Part shown: piece after piece, positions 49,519-58,856 of the stretch
How the letters are laid out: every line of letters begins with the position of its first letter
How positions within the stretch are numbered: position 1 is the stretch's first letter
From: Dictyobacter aurantiacus
GTDB lineage: Bacteria; Chloroflexota; Ktedonobacteria; Ktedonobacterales; Ktedonobacteraceae
NCBI RefSeq assembly: GCF_003967515.1
Contig: NZ_BIFQ01000001.1
Span: 3,534,001-3,598,000 of the forward strand
DNA length: 64,000 nt
Direction of reading: 5' to 3'
The notes under the pieces: generated by a model
The model's database searches: none
What the model was told of the DNA's origin: nothing
What the model saw: the letters and a program-made list of their open reading frames with translations, nothing else
Position numbers and translations under genes: made by a program

Positions 49519-50283
49519 TTAACGGCCGGCTGCGCTGACCACGTCGCGCATCCCCAGCCATTCGCGCCAGATATCGGTCATGCATTCCCAGTGCAGGGCG
49601 TCGTGCTCGATGTGTGAAAGGCGGAAGAAGATGCCATAGCGAATGAATGGCGAGGTATTGCCCGCGATGGTATGGGCGAGCTGATAATGGACCAGCGCGG
49701 CATCTCCAGCGCTGGCCGTCACCTGCTGTGGTTCCGGCAACGGCGTGTCTGGCATGCCCTGCAGCAGACTCTGCGGTGTATGTTCGCGGAAGTATTGTTC
49801 GTAGAGCCGATGCGTCCCCGGCCACACCGTAAAGTTACCCATAAATGGATGCGGAATATCACTCAAGAAGACGCCGAGCAGCGCCGTAAAATTCCCGATG
49901 ACCCCTTCTTTTACCCCGTTGAGAGGACTATGCATCCCATCGAGATGGGGATTCCCTATACGCTCAGGACCTTCCTGCGGGAAGCGCAGGGCGATCTGTC
50001 CGGAACGTACAGGCTTGATGTTCCCCTGCCCGATCGCCGACTCTGCCACGCTCCACAGCTGCGAGGCGTAGAGCAGATTTGTAATGGCCTCTGAATCCTG
50101 AATCTCGGGACAATAAGAACGCGAACGTAGCGTCGGCAACTGCGCGGGATCCATCCCTTTCGATCCCAATGAGATGTTGATGGCGCGCAACGCATCATGC
50201 ACCAGCGGCGTCGGAACGATGCCCGGTAGCTTCACAAAACCCTGCTCAAAAAACTCCTGCTTCTGCTGATTGGTCAATTCCAT
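49519..50283 (-). CDS. Phytanoyl-CoA dioxygenase (PhyH) family protein
   Basis: A 254-residue Fe(II)/2-oxoglutarate dioxygenase-fold protein. The iron site is H-x-D in NPHLDGMHS plus the distal His of VHYQLAHTIAGN, and the Arg in SPFIRYGIFFRL would bind 2-oxoglutarate. The N terminus (FEQGFVKLPGIVP) is typical of the family. ATG 50283 (AAGGAAAG upstream) is preferred to ATG 50313. The substrate is unknown. The gene appears monocistronic with GC-rich repeat DNA upstream. Confidence 0.85.
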   Translation of the reverse strand: MELTNQQKQEFFEQGFVKLPGIVPTPLVHDALRAINISLGSKGMDPAQLPTLRSRSYCPEIQDSEAITNLLYASQLWSVAESAIGQGNIKPVRSGQIALRFPQEGPERIGNPHLDGMHSPLNGVKEGVIGNFTALLGVFLSDIPHPFMGNFTVWPGTHRLYEQYFREHTPQSLLQGMPDTPLPEPQQVTASAGDAALVHYQLAHTIAGNTSPFIRYGIFFRLSHIEHDALHWECMTDIWREWLGMRDVVSAAGR

Positions 50284-50924
50284 TGCGAGCGACTTTCCTT
50301 TATTTCTTTGCATCTAATGATCTATAAGGACGCGCTACATACCATACTTCTTCCTGCGTGTTAGACTTTTTGAGTTGATGCAGCAGGGCTTGCCGCCAAT
50401 ACTTTCAACATAACACGTTGACGTCCCTTGAAGAAGGGAGATGGCATCGTTGGTGGAACGTGCGCGTCTGGGCACGGGGCCGCTTCGCGGCAAGCGCCCG
50501 CAAGGGGCGCACCTACTCAAAAACCAATGCGGCCGCGCCAGCGGCTGCCCGTGCGGGGGAGCACCCGCACCCGTAAAAAGTGTGTCTGACACTTCCTAGC
50601 CTACCACAAAGAAGTGGCGATTTGTGGTGTGAGGGGGGAAAATGTATAATAAATGTATATTTCATCCAGTAATCAGTTCAATTGCTAGCTTTTTTGAACA
50701 AAATGCAACTGCGCTTTTTCGCAACCCGGCAGGTTCGCTGCGGGTATAATTAGTTATAGAGGTGCATGTGTGGGGGTATTTGCTATGGAGCTGAAGTTTC
50801 GAGGACGGATATAATAAAGATGGGGCGGTACAGTAGGCCGTTCTATGCGAAGCTAGCGATCAATTGATGGTGCCCATCCAAATACTGTTCCACATACATA
50901 CGTTGCAATGACAAGGTGAATGGT
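50284..50924. other. Long intergenic region before the signal peptidase pair
   Basis: About 640 bases. The left part has GC-rich repeats (GCGGCCGCGC, then CCCGTGCGGGGG), related to DNA near 45470 and 53755. The right part is AT-rich with TATAAT boxes at 50645-50650 and 50745-50750, either of which could drive the signal peptidase genes. No gene is credible. Confidence 0.4.
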
Positions 50925-51635
50925 TTGAAAGACAAAAAAGAACTCAGCAAACAACATCGCCTCATGCGCGAGATTATCGAGACGGTTATTCTCACAATCT
51001 TGATGTTTGTTATCATCAATCTGGCGGTACAAAACTATGATGTTGATGGCCCCAGCATGGAACCAAGCCTGCATAATAAAGAGCGAATCATGGTCGATAA
51101 AGTCTCATATCACCTGCATGATCCTGCGCGGGGGGATGTTGTTGTGTTTGTGGCTCCGCCAGATCCGGCCCTGAACTATGTCAAACGTATTATTGGAGTT
51201 CCAGGGGATGTGATTACCATCCAGGGCACAACCGTTAAAATCAATAATACCGTCTTACAGGAGACCTATGTTGATCCCTCATATCAGGGCAATCCGTATC
51301 AGCCGATCGTGAACAAGGTGGTGCCCAAAGATCAATACTTTGTCATGGGCGATGATCGCAAAAATAGCTCTGACTCCCGTTTATGGGGCTTTGTGCCGCG
51401 TCAGAATATCATCGGGCGCGCGGCCCTGGTTTACTGGCCTCTCAACGATAACAACAGCGGCTTCTTGCCCGATGTCTCCTCCGTCTTTGCGCACGTTCCG
51501 ACCAATGCCACCAGGACTGATAATCTATCCGGCAACGTTCACCTGGTAAGTAGTACTTCTGGGGAAGGCGGGGTGATATTTTTCGCTATACCCGGCGTTT
51601 TCCTGGTATGCTCAAGGTGTAAGAAGAAACGTTGA
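50925..51635 (+). CDS. lepB: Signal peptidase I (first of a tandem pair)
   Basis: A 236-residue type I signal peptidase, which removes signal peptides at the outer face of the membrane. The N-terminal anchor is REIIETVILTILMFVIINLA. The catalytic Ser lies in DGPSMEPSL and the catalytic Lys in YVKRIIGVPGD, and GDDRKNSSDSR is the box-E region. The C terminus adds a hydrophobic segment and a basic tail (CSRCKKKR). TTG 50925 has AAGGTG upstream; GTG 50916 is in frame. The second copy follows 78 bases later. Confidence 0.9.
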   Translation: MKDKKELSKQHRLMREIIETVILTILMFVIINLAVQNYDVDGPSMEPSLHNKERIMVDKVSYHLHDPARGDVVVFVAPPDPALNYVKRIIGVPGDVITIQGTTVKINNTVLQETYVDPSYQGNPYQPIVNKVVPKDQYFVMGDDRKNSSDSRLWGFVPRQNIIGRAALVYWPLNDNNSGFLPDVSSVFAHVPTNATRTDNLSGNVHLVSSTSGEGGVIFFAIPGVFLVCSRCKKKR

Positions 51636-51713
51636 CATCGGGTACCACGAACAACTGGTAGCGTCGTTCTGGTCGAGCTAGTCTTTGACTAGCCAGAGTG
51701 CAGAGGAAAATCG

Positions 51714-52490
51714 GTGGATTTAGAATTTGATTTTGAGAAACGATATCGACTCGTTCGTGAAATTATAGAGACCCTGGTCTTAACCGTTTTAATGTTCCTG
51801 GTCATCCGTCTCGCGGTACAGAACTTCAATATTGATGGCATGAGTATGGAGCCTAATTTACATAACCAGGAACTGGTCATTGTAGATAAATGGTCTTATT
51901 TCTTTCATCAGCCGTCTCACGGAGACGTGATCGTATTTGTGGCTCCCCCCAACCCTACCCAGGACTACATCAAGCGTATCGTTGGCATGCCCGGAGACGT
52001 GATTACCATCCAGGGGACCAACGTGACCGTCAACAACAGGCAGTTGAGTGAGACCTATGTTGACCCGCATCGGCAGGGCAATCCCTATCCTCCCATTACC
52101 AATATGACGGTCCCCCAGGGTGCCTATTTCGTGCTCGGCGATAATCGCAATGGGAGCTCGGATTCACGCGATTGGGGGTGTGTGCCGCAGCAGAATATCA
52201 TCGGGCGTGCGGCCCTGGTCTACTGGCCTCTGGGACAGGATAACTACGGTTTCTTGCCCGGTGTGTCATCCGTCTTCAATAAGGTAGGAGCGCCACCGCA
52301 GACTGGCGGAACAACTATGTGCCCTATTCGCCATGTGCAACCTGCTGCCTCCACCACACCCGCCTCTTCGCAGGCTCAGGTCGCCGTTCCATCGGAGCAG
52401 AGCACCAACCCATTGAGTACCGCCAGCATGCTTCTCCTTCCCAGCCTCTTCATCGGCTGGAACAAATGGAGACGCCGCCGCAAAAAATAA
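51714..52490 (+). CDS. lepB: Signal peptidase I (second of a tandem pair)
   Basis: A 258-residue paralogue of the preceding gene, with the Ser in DGMSMEPNL and the Lys in YIKRIVGMPGD, and GDNRNGSSDSRDWG. The GTG start has AGAGGAAA upstream. A Ser/Thr-rich linker, a hydrophobic segment (LLLPSLFIGW) and a basic tail (RRRRKK) end the protein. Both copies keep the catalytic dyad, so both are probably active, perhaps on different preproteins. A 23-bp hairpin follows. Confidence 0.92.
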   Translation: MDLEFDFEKRYRLVREIIETLVLTVLMFLVIRLAVQNFNIDGMSMEPNLHNQELVIVDKWSYFFHQPSHGDVIVFVAPPNPTQDYIKRIVGMPGDVITIQGTNVTVNNRQLSETYVDPHRQGNPYPPITNMTVPQGAYFVLGDNRNGSSDSRDWGCVPQQNIIGRAALVYWPLGQDNYGFLPGVSSVFNKVGAPPQTGGTTMCPIRHVQPAASTTPASSQAQVAVPSEQSTNPLSTASMLLLPSLFIGWNKWRRRRKK

Positions 52491-52495
52491 TGTAA

Positions 52496-52545
52496 GAGAG
52501 AACAAAAAATGGACCGGCCTGTGCCGGTCCATTTTTTGTTCTCTC
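52496..52545. terminator. Perfect 23-bp hairpin after the signal peptidase pair
   Basis: Arms 52496-52518 and 52523-52545 are exact complements around a 4-base loop. It begins six bases after the second lepB stop and faces the convergent zinc-ribbon gene. The A6/T6 core in the arms suits termination in both directions. Confidence 0.92.
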
Positions 52546-52561
52546 AATCCCGTATCGGGAG

Positions 52562-53665
52562 TTAGAGTGTGAAGGTGAGCTGCTGATTATCGAGCTTGAC
52601 CGCTTTGATTGAGCGTCCGAGTTTGTTCTGTGCATCGGATAGGTGCTTATCCAGTATCGGCTTTAGCTCATCCGGGGACTCGATGAGGCCCAGCACCCCT
52701 TCGACGTTGACGTTATTGGCTACCAGGTGTCCGCTACTATCTAGCGTGGGCACCATACTGATCGCGGAGGGATAGCCATAGACCTGGAAAGCTATGCGGA
52801 CTCGCTGGGGTGTGATGCTCGTCTCGGGTTTCTGGACCGGGTTCGATGGCGCCAGGTTGAGCACGATCAGATTGTTGATGGTGCTCTCATTGATTGGCAG
52901 CGTGGAGCCGGGTGGCAACAGTTGCGTGAGTTGAGACGTGGGCATCTGATTTACCGCGGACGTCATGGCTTTATCGAGTTCAGTTTGAGCGATATTATGT
53001 GCATAGGGGCGCAGGATAAAGATCCAGCCAGCACCTAGAATAACCAGGAGCAGAACAAGGGTGGTGAGGCAACCCAGGATGCAGCCACCCTTACTCCGTC
53101 GGCGTCGTGGTGCCTCACCCTGTGAATAGGCCGAATTGATAACAGCTGGAAGCATTTGAGACCCTTTCGTAGTTGTGTTTAACTTATAATATAATAACGG
53201 GGCGGCTTGTGGGAATGGTGACAATGCGGCCTGTGATGAAATCGCTGGCTGTTCTCCTGACGTTTGAAGTTCTGGGTGGGTGATACTAGAGATGGAGACC
53301 GGCTCTGTCGGCAATTCTGCGCTATACTCTCCTGATTTGGCTGGCGCCTGGGGAAGTGGGGTACTGGCATTGTGATGTACGACGTTACTGTTAGATTCGG
53401 TCGGTTGTTGTTCGGGGGTGGTCAGCTTGCCAGACTGATCTTTTCGCTCTTGTTGCCATGCACGCATCGCACGCATCGCCTCGGGTGAGACTCGCAGCGT
53501 AGCGTCCTCCAGTGTGGTATTACTCTCCGTCTCCAGCCTCTTCACCTCCTCCACTGATGCATCTTCCTCCGCAGCTGGCAGCTCTGTCCCCTCCACAATC
53601 GCGCCGCAATGTGGACAGAAACGCGCCTGCGGGCTCAGTTGCGTCTGGCATCGTTGACACTTCAT
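52562..53665 (-). CDS. Zinc-ribbon membrane protein with a C-terminal extracellular domain
   Basis: A 367-residue protein. The N-terminal zinc ribbon has MKCQRCQTQL and FCPHCGAIV, followed by a long disordered linker. There is one TM segment (LTTLVLLLVILGAGWIFIL, about 182-205). The outer domain is about 150 residues with SITPQRVRIAFQVYGY, ending DNQQLTFTL. The architecture (cytoplasmic zinc ribbon, one TM, outer sensor) recalls the FHA gene's ribbon. ATG 53665 is preferred; an upstream ATG 53722 is in frame. No family was recognised for the outer part. Confidence 0.75.
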   Translation of the reverse strand: MKCQRCQTQLSPQARFCPHCGAIVEGTELPAAEEDASVEEVKRLETESNTTLEDATLRVSPEAMRAMRAWQQERKDQSGKLTTPEQQPTESNSNVVHHNASTPLPQAPAKSGEYSAELPTEPVSISSITHPELQTSGEQPAISSQAALSPFPQAAPLLYYKLNTTTKGSQMLPAVINSAYSQGEAPRRRRSKGGCILGCLTTLVLLLVILGAGWIFILRPYAHNIAQTELDKAMTSAVNQMPTSQLTQLLPPGSTLPINESTINNLIVLNLAPSNPVQKPETSITPQRVRIAFQVYGYPSAISMVPTLDSSGHLVANNVNVEGVLGLIESPDELKPILDKHLSDAQNKLGRSIKAVKLDNQQLTFTL

Positions 53666-53748
53666 GGACACATACGCTCCATCGAGAATGAAATCGTTAT
53701 ATTTAAGTATATGCTGATCCATAACTATTGTCTATGGAAAATTTATGG

Positions 53749-53800
53749 ACAGCCCGACGCCCGTGGCGGCGCTCACGCGCCGCCACGGGCGTCGGGCTGT
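53749..53800. repeat. Perfect 24-bp GC-rich hairpin
   Basis: Arms 53749-53772 and 53777-53800 are exact complements. On the plus strand six T follow. It sits between two minus-strand genes, four bases past the stop of the 147-residue protein gene. Confidence 0.93.
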
Positions 53801-53803
53801 TTT

Positions 53804-54238
53804 TTACCATTCGCGCTTTAGAATTTCATCCATTGATGCGATGATCTGAGCTCGCCTGGCCGGGTCTCGTTCAAGTTCTCGCTTGACCTGCTCAATCAAT
53901 GTTTTTTCCTGATCAGGCGGCAGTTGATAACCGTAGACCTGGTGAATCGCGGTCGCCGCGGTTCGCCATATCTTTTCGTCGTCGCTCAATTGGGGTGGCG
54001 GTAGCCGTTCGGCGCTTCGTTTATCGGTGGTTCCAGGAGGGCTGTCACCCTTCAGTGGAACCAGTCCGTTGGCCGCGAAGGGAATGTCACTATCGATCAG
54101 ATGGGCGGAATGCGGCGTCGCGCGATCAATGTGCACGATCGCCATCTGTTCCGTGGGTTGTAGAGAGGCAATAGTACCTTCCAGATAAATGACTTCCGGA
54201 GCACCCCAGAAGACACGTTCTCCTACATGTAAAATCAC
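53804..54238 (-). CDS. Hypothetical 144-residue protein with an SH3-like start
   Basis: The protein opens with VGERVFWGAPEVIYLEGTI and AIVHIDRATP, a small beta-barrel-like pattern. It then has a linker and a helical C terminus (WRTAATAIHQVYGYQLPPDQ, then KRELERDPA). GTG 54238 has GGAGTGAG upstream; GTG 54247 is an alternative. No family was recognised. It lies four bases past the hairpin. Confidence 0.62.
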   Translation of the reverse strand: MILHVGERVFWGAPEVIYLEGTIASLQPTEQMAIVHIDRATPHSAHLIDSDIPFAANGLVPLKGDSPPGTTDKRSAERLPPPQLSDDEKIWRTAATAIHQVYGYQLPPDQEKTLIEQVKRELERDPARRAQIIASMDEILKREW

Positions 54239-54338
54239 GATGCTCACTCCAATTTCTTCTTTACCTGGTATATATTTTCTTCTCTATCTGGTATACGACC
54301 CACATGGCAGATAGTTCCAATAGAAGCGAGCTCGGCAC

Positions 54339-55541
54339 CTACGCCGAGGCCGTTTGGTTGGCATCTCCCTGGTGAATGTTTTCACCCGTTTGCCGACCCA
54401 GGGTAGTACCGATATAGGTGCCCAGCAGGCCGAGCAAGAGGCTGACTACCGTGCCGATCAGTCCGCTGCGATTCATGACTCCCAGCGCCGCATTGAGCTG
54501 GAAGACGGTCATTGGTACGCAGGCCAGTAGACCCAGGAGGGCGCTGCTCCAGTGCAAGCGTGACCATGACCACTGTTGCCGACGGGCCCTGTTGATCACA
54601 ATATCAAAGATGGGAGCCAGTACAATCGGCAGGATGGGCCAGAGGCGTACCGCCAGAATGGAGACGAAGGCGAATGCATTCAAGGCCCGCCGATATTGTA
54701 GGTGTTCAACGCCAACCAGATAGCTCGTGGCTGGCGGCACAAAGGCGGTAAAGATCAGGCCGACAACGATATACATCAGGATAACGGTTGTCGCCGACCA
54801 GCGACCGCGTACCGCCGTCTGGACCGTCATCAGGATAAAGGTGGTTAAGAGACCTGCCAGCACAGGAAAGAGGCATATTTTAAACAATCCCAGATCTAAA
54901 TAATTAGTGATGGTAAGCGCGTCTGAGAGCAGGATCGTGAAAATACTGAGCACCAGGCTTAACGCCACGCATGTTGACAGAGCGCTGATGCGCTCGCCTC
55001 GCCTCTGTCCAGCCGTCCGTGCCAACTGGCCCGCCGAGCGTAGCATAAAGGCGGCCCCCAGTGGCATACTGCCCATCCCTACCAGGATCATTACGTGAAA
55101 AGGGGTCCATAGAGCTACATCGATGCCGTACAGAGAATGCCAGTAGCTATCGAGTGGAAACGCGATCGCCGCGTCCAGTGCCGCAAAGCCAGCGATATAG
55201 GTTCCCAGGGAACCATAGAACATTCCGGCGAATTGTGTGCTATACTGTGCTAGTTGGGGTTTACGCCGAATCACCATTGTTTCTACGCAGACAGCCGTTA
55301 ATGCCAGGAGACCACCCAATGTTATGCCTGTAAGCATCATAATATGAGGCGGGATCAGTGTGCGATCCCGACCGACAAAGAGATGCCATTGAATATCCCA
55401 GCTCGTGCCTACCAGCGAGATAAGGGCGCATACGATGATACCCAGGCCAATTGCCAGGCGCGCCACCCACAGTGTCTGTACGGTGGGTGCCTTCACCAGG
55501 GCCTGCTGGATTTCCTGTGTGCCACCAAGTGCTTTTGCCAT
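54339..55541 (-). CDS. Polytopic membrane protein of unknown function
   Basis: A 400-residue protein with about ten to eleven TM segments. N-terminal cytosolic residues precede WVARLAIGLGIIVCALISL. Conserved-looking polar clusters are WDIQWHLFVGRDRTLIPPH and PLDSYWHSLYGIDVALWTPFH, with His and Asp residues within the membrane region that could bind metal or haem. I do not recognise the family. ATG 55541 has GGAAGAG upstream. Confidence 0.68.
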   Translation of the reverse strand: MAKALGGTQEIQQALVKAPTVQTLWVARLAIGLGIIVCALISLVGTSWDIQWHLFVGRDRTLIPPHIMMLTGITLGGLLALTAVCVETMVIRRKPQLAQYSTQFAGMFYGSLGTYIAGFAALDAAIAFPLDSYWHSLYGIDVALWTPFHVMILVGMGSMPLGAAFMLRSAGQLARTAGQRRGERISALSTCVALSLVLSIFTILLSDALTITNYLDLGLFKICLFPVLAGLLTTFILMTVQTAVRGRWSATTVILMYIVVGLIFTAFVPPATSYLVGVEHLQYRRALNAFAFVSILAVRLWPILPIVLAPIFDIVINRARRQQWSWSRLHWSSALLGLLACVPMTVFQLNAALGVMNRSGLIGTVVSLLLGLLGTYIGTTLGRQTGENIHQGDANQTASA

Positions 55542-55912
55542 CGTATTCTCTTCCTTTGATGTGTAAGATTGATAAGCCTGCAATAAACCAGCCAGGTTCT
55601 CAGTTTGTATGAATGGGATTAAGATGCCTTCCACGAGAGAGTTACGCCTGTCAGGCAAGCGTCGCACACGCATTCTCTCCATGTACTATATTACCTATTT
55701 TACGCTAAATATTCCGAAATTGTTAGAGAGCAAGCTTCGCCAACCTGAAAGATCATGGAAAGTGATCGCCCCCGCTCGGGCGTCCGCCTACGCGGCCGTG
55801 AACACCGCAGGAATGTTTCTTTTCGGGGCGGATGCCGTGAGAATTGTGTAGAGATGCTGCGTCCAGGGCTGACGCAGCCTGTGTTGTGTAAAGAAGGACC
55901 CAAGACGAGATT
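55542..55912. other. Divergent intergenic region before mutS2
   Basis: About 370 bases with no gene. It has a GC-rich stretch (55770-55835) and CTGCGTC/GACGCAG arms near 55857, 45 bases before the mutS2 start. Confidence 0.35.
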
Positions 55913-58357
55913 ATGCACGAGAAAAGTATACAGACGCTAGAATTTCCAAAGATCTTAGCGAAGGTGGCGCATGAGGCGGCGTTCTCGGCCAGTAAGGATT
56001 TAGTCCTTTCCCTGGAGCCGACGACCGATATTGACGAGGCCCGTCGTCGCCTGGCGTTTACCTCCGAGGCAACGCGTTTGATCGATTTGAACGCGGACAT
56101 CGGGGTGCGTGGTGCCCACGATATCCGTCCCCTGCTATTGCGCGCCTCCCGCGATGGCGTACTATCACCCACTGACCTGGTTGAGGTGCTGGCGACCACG
56201 CGCAGTATCCTGTACGTAGCGCGCGCTCTGGACAAACTGGACCAGGAGACCTTCCCGCTACTGCATGCCCTGGGGGCCGATATTCCACAAAAGCCGCATA
56301 TTGTGCGCCGCATTGAGGAGACGGTTAGCGAGGACGGTGAGGTACTGGATACGGCCAGCCCGGCCTTACGCAAGCTACGCTTCGATATCCGTGGCGCGAA
56401 TCAGCGTCTGCAGGATCGCCTGCGTACGCTGGTAAACGAGTTCGGTCCGGCCCTGCAGGAGGCGATTATCACCACCCGCAATGATCGCTATGTCGTTCCA
56501 GTCAAGGCTGACGCGCGAGGCCAGGTGCGCGGCATCGTTCATGATCAATCTTCCAGTGGCGCGACCGTCTTTGTTGAGCCAATGGTGATTGTTGAGCTGA
56601 ACAACCGCTTGCGTGAGCTCCAGGTCGCGGAACGGCAGGAAGTTGAGCGTATCCTGCGCGTCCTGTCCTCCGAGATCGGCAAGGACGCGGAAGAGCTAAA
56701 GCTGGGTGTCGAACTGCTGGCTGAGTTTGATCTCAACCTGGCCAAGGCCCGCTATAGCCGCATGACGCGTTCAACGTCTCCTAAACTTAATGAGGAGGGC
56801 ATCGTCAATCTGCGCAATGCTCGCCATCCACTGCTCACCGGCAAAGTGGTGCCGACGAATTTTCATATCGGGCGCGACTTCTACATGGTGGTAATTACCG
56901 GTCCAAATACCGGTGGTAAGACCGTGGCCTTGAAGACCGTAGGCCTGTTAACCCTGATGGCGCAGTCGGGCCTGCACATTCCGGTGGACGATGACTCTGA
57001 GATCTCGATTTTCCAGAATGTCTTCGCGGATATCGGTGATGAGCAGAGTATCGAACAGAATCTCAGTACCTTTTCGTCGCACCTGAGCCGCATCATTGAG
57101 ATCCTGAAAACGATTGAGGATGCGCGCAAGCGCAGCAAGCCGGATCTGCGTGGCAAGCTTGGAGAGGAACTGGCTCAGCGCGAGGCGAAGCCCGTCAATG
57201 TCCTGGTTCTCTTTGACGAACTGGGAGCCGGCACCGATCCTAGCGAAGGTTCGGCCCTGGCACGCGCCATCCTGACCTTCCTGTTGGATCGCCATGTGAC
57301 CACCGTGGCAACCACCCACTATACCGAGCTCAAGGCCTTCGCCCACGAGCAGAAGAACGTGGTGAACGCTTCGGTGGAGTTCGATGTCGAGACGCTGTCG
57401 CCAACCTACAAGTTGAGCATTGGTTTACCGGGACGCAGTAACGCGCTGGCGATCGCGCAGCGTCTGGGACTGGATCAGCGCATCATCCGTGGCGCGCGTC
57501 GCTTCCTGGGTAGCGCAGGAGTCCGTATGGAGAACCTGCTTGAGGATCTGCAGAGTGAGCGCAAGGCTGCTGAGGACGAGCGCTTCCATCTCAGTATGGA
57601 GCATGCCGAGGCCGAATACCAGCGCAAACAACTGGAAAAAGAGCGTCAGGATCTGGAGATCGAGCGTGTGCGCATCTTAAACGAGGCTCGCGCCCAGGCC
57701 AGGCGCGAGCTGGATAGCGTGCTGAGCGAGCTGGCCAAAGTGCGCGTCGATGTCAATCGCGGTCAAGTATCGCGTGAACGGCTCAATGAGGCACGCCAGC
57801 GAGCCCGTGGCCTGGAGGAAAAGGTCAGCATGGTCCCCGAGCCTCAGCGCAGGCGAACGGTTGAACCCAGCGAGAAGCTGGAAGGACCACTGCAGATCGG
57901 CGATACTGTACGCGTACTCAGCTTTGGCCAGAATGCCGACCTGGTGGGACTTTCATCCGACCGCAGTGAGGCAGAGGTCCAGATGGGTGCGCTCCGCTTT
58001 CGCGTCAACGTCGATAATATCGAACGCATCAGCAAACGCAAAGTCAATAGTGAGGAGAAGTACAGCTCGCGTCCCAGCGTCGTGCGCACGGAATTAGAAG
58101 AGCGTCCCCCTGTGGGATTGCAGCTAGATATCCGTGGTCAGCGCGTGGAAGATGCTCTGGAAGAGCTGGACACCTACCTCAACGACGCTGTCCTGTACGG
58201 TATGGCAACCGTACGTATTGTCCATGGTAAAGGCACAGGCGCCCTGCGTGCCGCCGTACGCGAAGCCCTGACACGCCATCCGCTGGTCAAATCCTATGTC
58301 ACCGCCCCACCCCAGGAAGGCGGCGACGGAGCCACCAACGTCACCCTCCGCGCCTGA
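55913..58357 (+). CDS. mutS2: MutS2 endonuclease/ATPase
   Basis: An 814-residue MutS2. The N-terminal core (LEFPKILAKVAHEAAFSASK) leads to the ATPase with Walker A TGPNTGGKTVALK (about 328-340) and Walker B VLVLFDELGAGTDPSEGSAL. A long coiled region covers about 520-640. The C-terminal Smr domain has LDIRGQRVEDAL and IVHGKGTGALR, the nuclease hallmark. MutS2 acts on recombination intermediates and, in some bacteria, rescues collided ribosomes. The ATG follows a weak AAGAC-type site. Confidence 0.95.
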   Translation: MHEKSIQTLEFPKILAKVAHEAAFSASKDLVLSLEPTTDIDEARRRLAFTSEATRLIDLNADIGVRGAHDIRPLLLRASRDGVLSPTDLVEVLATTRSILYVARALDKLDQETFPLLHALGADIPQKPHIVRRIEETVSEDGEVLDTASPALRKLRFDIRGANQRLQDRLRTLVNEFGPALQEAIITTRNDRYVVPVKADARGQVRGIVHDQSSSGATVFVEPMVIVELNNRLRELQVAERQEVERILRVLSSEIGKDAEELKLGVELLAEFDLNLAKARYSRMTRSTSPKLNEEGIVNLRNARHPLLTGKVVPTNFHIGRDFYMVVITGPNTGGKTVALKTVGLLTLMAQSGLHIPVDDDSEISIFQNVFADIGDEQSIEQNLSTFSSHLSRIIEILKTIEDARKRSKPDLRGKLGEELAQREAKPVNVLVLFDELGAGTDPSEGSALARAILTFLLDRHVTTVATTHYTELKAFAHEQKNVVNASVEFDVETLSPTYKLSIGLPGRSNALAIAQRLGLDQRIIRGARRFLGSAGVRMENLLEDLQSERKAAEDERFHLSMEHAEAEYQRKQLEKERQDLEIERVRILNEARAQARRELDSVLSELAKVRVDVNRGQVSRERLNEARQRARGLEEKVSMVPEPQRRRTVEPSEKLEGPLQIGDTVRVLSFGQNADLVGLSSDRSEAEVQMGALRFRVNVDNIERISKRKVNSEEKYSSRPSVVRTELEERPPVGLQLDIRGQRVEDALEELDTYLNDAVLYGMATVRIVHGKGTGALRAAVREALTRHPLVKSYVTAPPQEGGDGATNVTLRA

Positions 58358-58390
58358 CATAGCCCCTTTTATAAGTTATGGGCAATCCCG

Positions 58391-58501
58391 GGCGCCATCC
58401 CGTTGATGTAAGAGGCGTTGGTGCAGCACAAGCAGGCGCCATCCCGCTAGTGTGTTGGTGTGGCACAAGCAGGCGCCATCCCGCTTGTGCCACACCAACA
58501 C
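58391..58501. repeat. GGCGCCATCCCG repeats with a 19-bp hairpin
   Basis: GGCGCCATCCCG occurs at 58391, 58435 and 58472. Arms 58452-58470 and 58483-58501 are exact complements and enclose the third copy. This is part of the repeat DNA downstream of mutS2. Confidence 0.85.
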
Positions 58502-58568
58502 CTCCCACATCACTTGAGCGCCGAAGGCGCGTAGCGTCAAGGGCCGAAGGCGCGAATCTCCCCCCCAG

Positions 58569-58648
58569 ATAAATATATCGATAAAAGAGTGTATCTATTG
58601 TTATTTACGCAAATAACAATAGATACACTCTTTTATCGATATATTTAT
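58569..58648. repeat. Perfect 38-bp AT-rich inverted repeat
   Basis: Arms 58569-58606 and 58611-58648 match at all 38 positions around an ACGC loop, the longest in the window. It lies between mutS2 and a lytic transglycosylase on the same strand, about 210 bases after the stop. Confidence 0.95.
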
Positions 58649-58856
58649 CATCATTACCTTCGGGTCAAAACAAATCTTTTCGCGCCTGTTTTTAGTACTA
58701 AATACGTGCGCATAATGGACCGAAGGTCCTGTCTATCCCGGCGTATTTGACCCAAATAACGCTCTCCGCTAAGCTGTCTGTGGTGTGTAACAAATAGCAT
58801 GATTTTATTTCACTGTGACGCGCACTGAATATATCGAAGGTGGTTAGAGTACAGAG

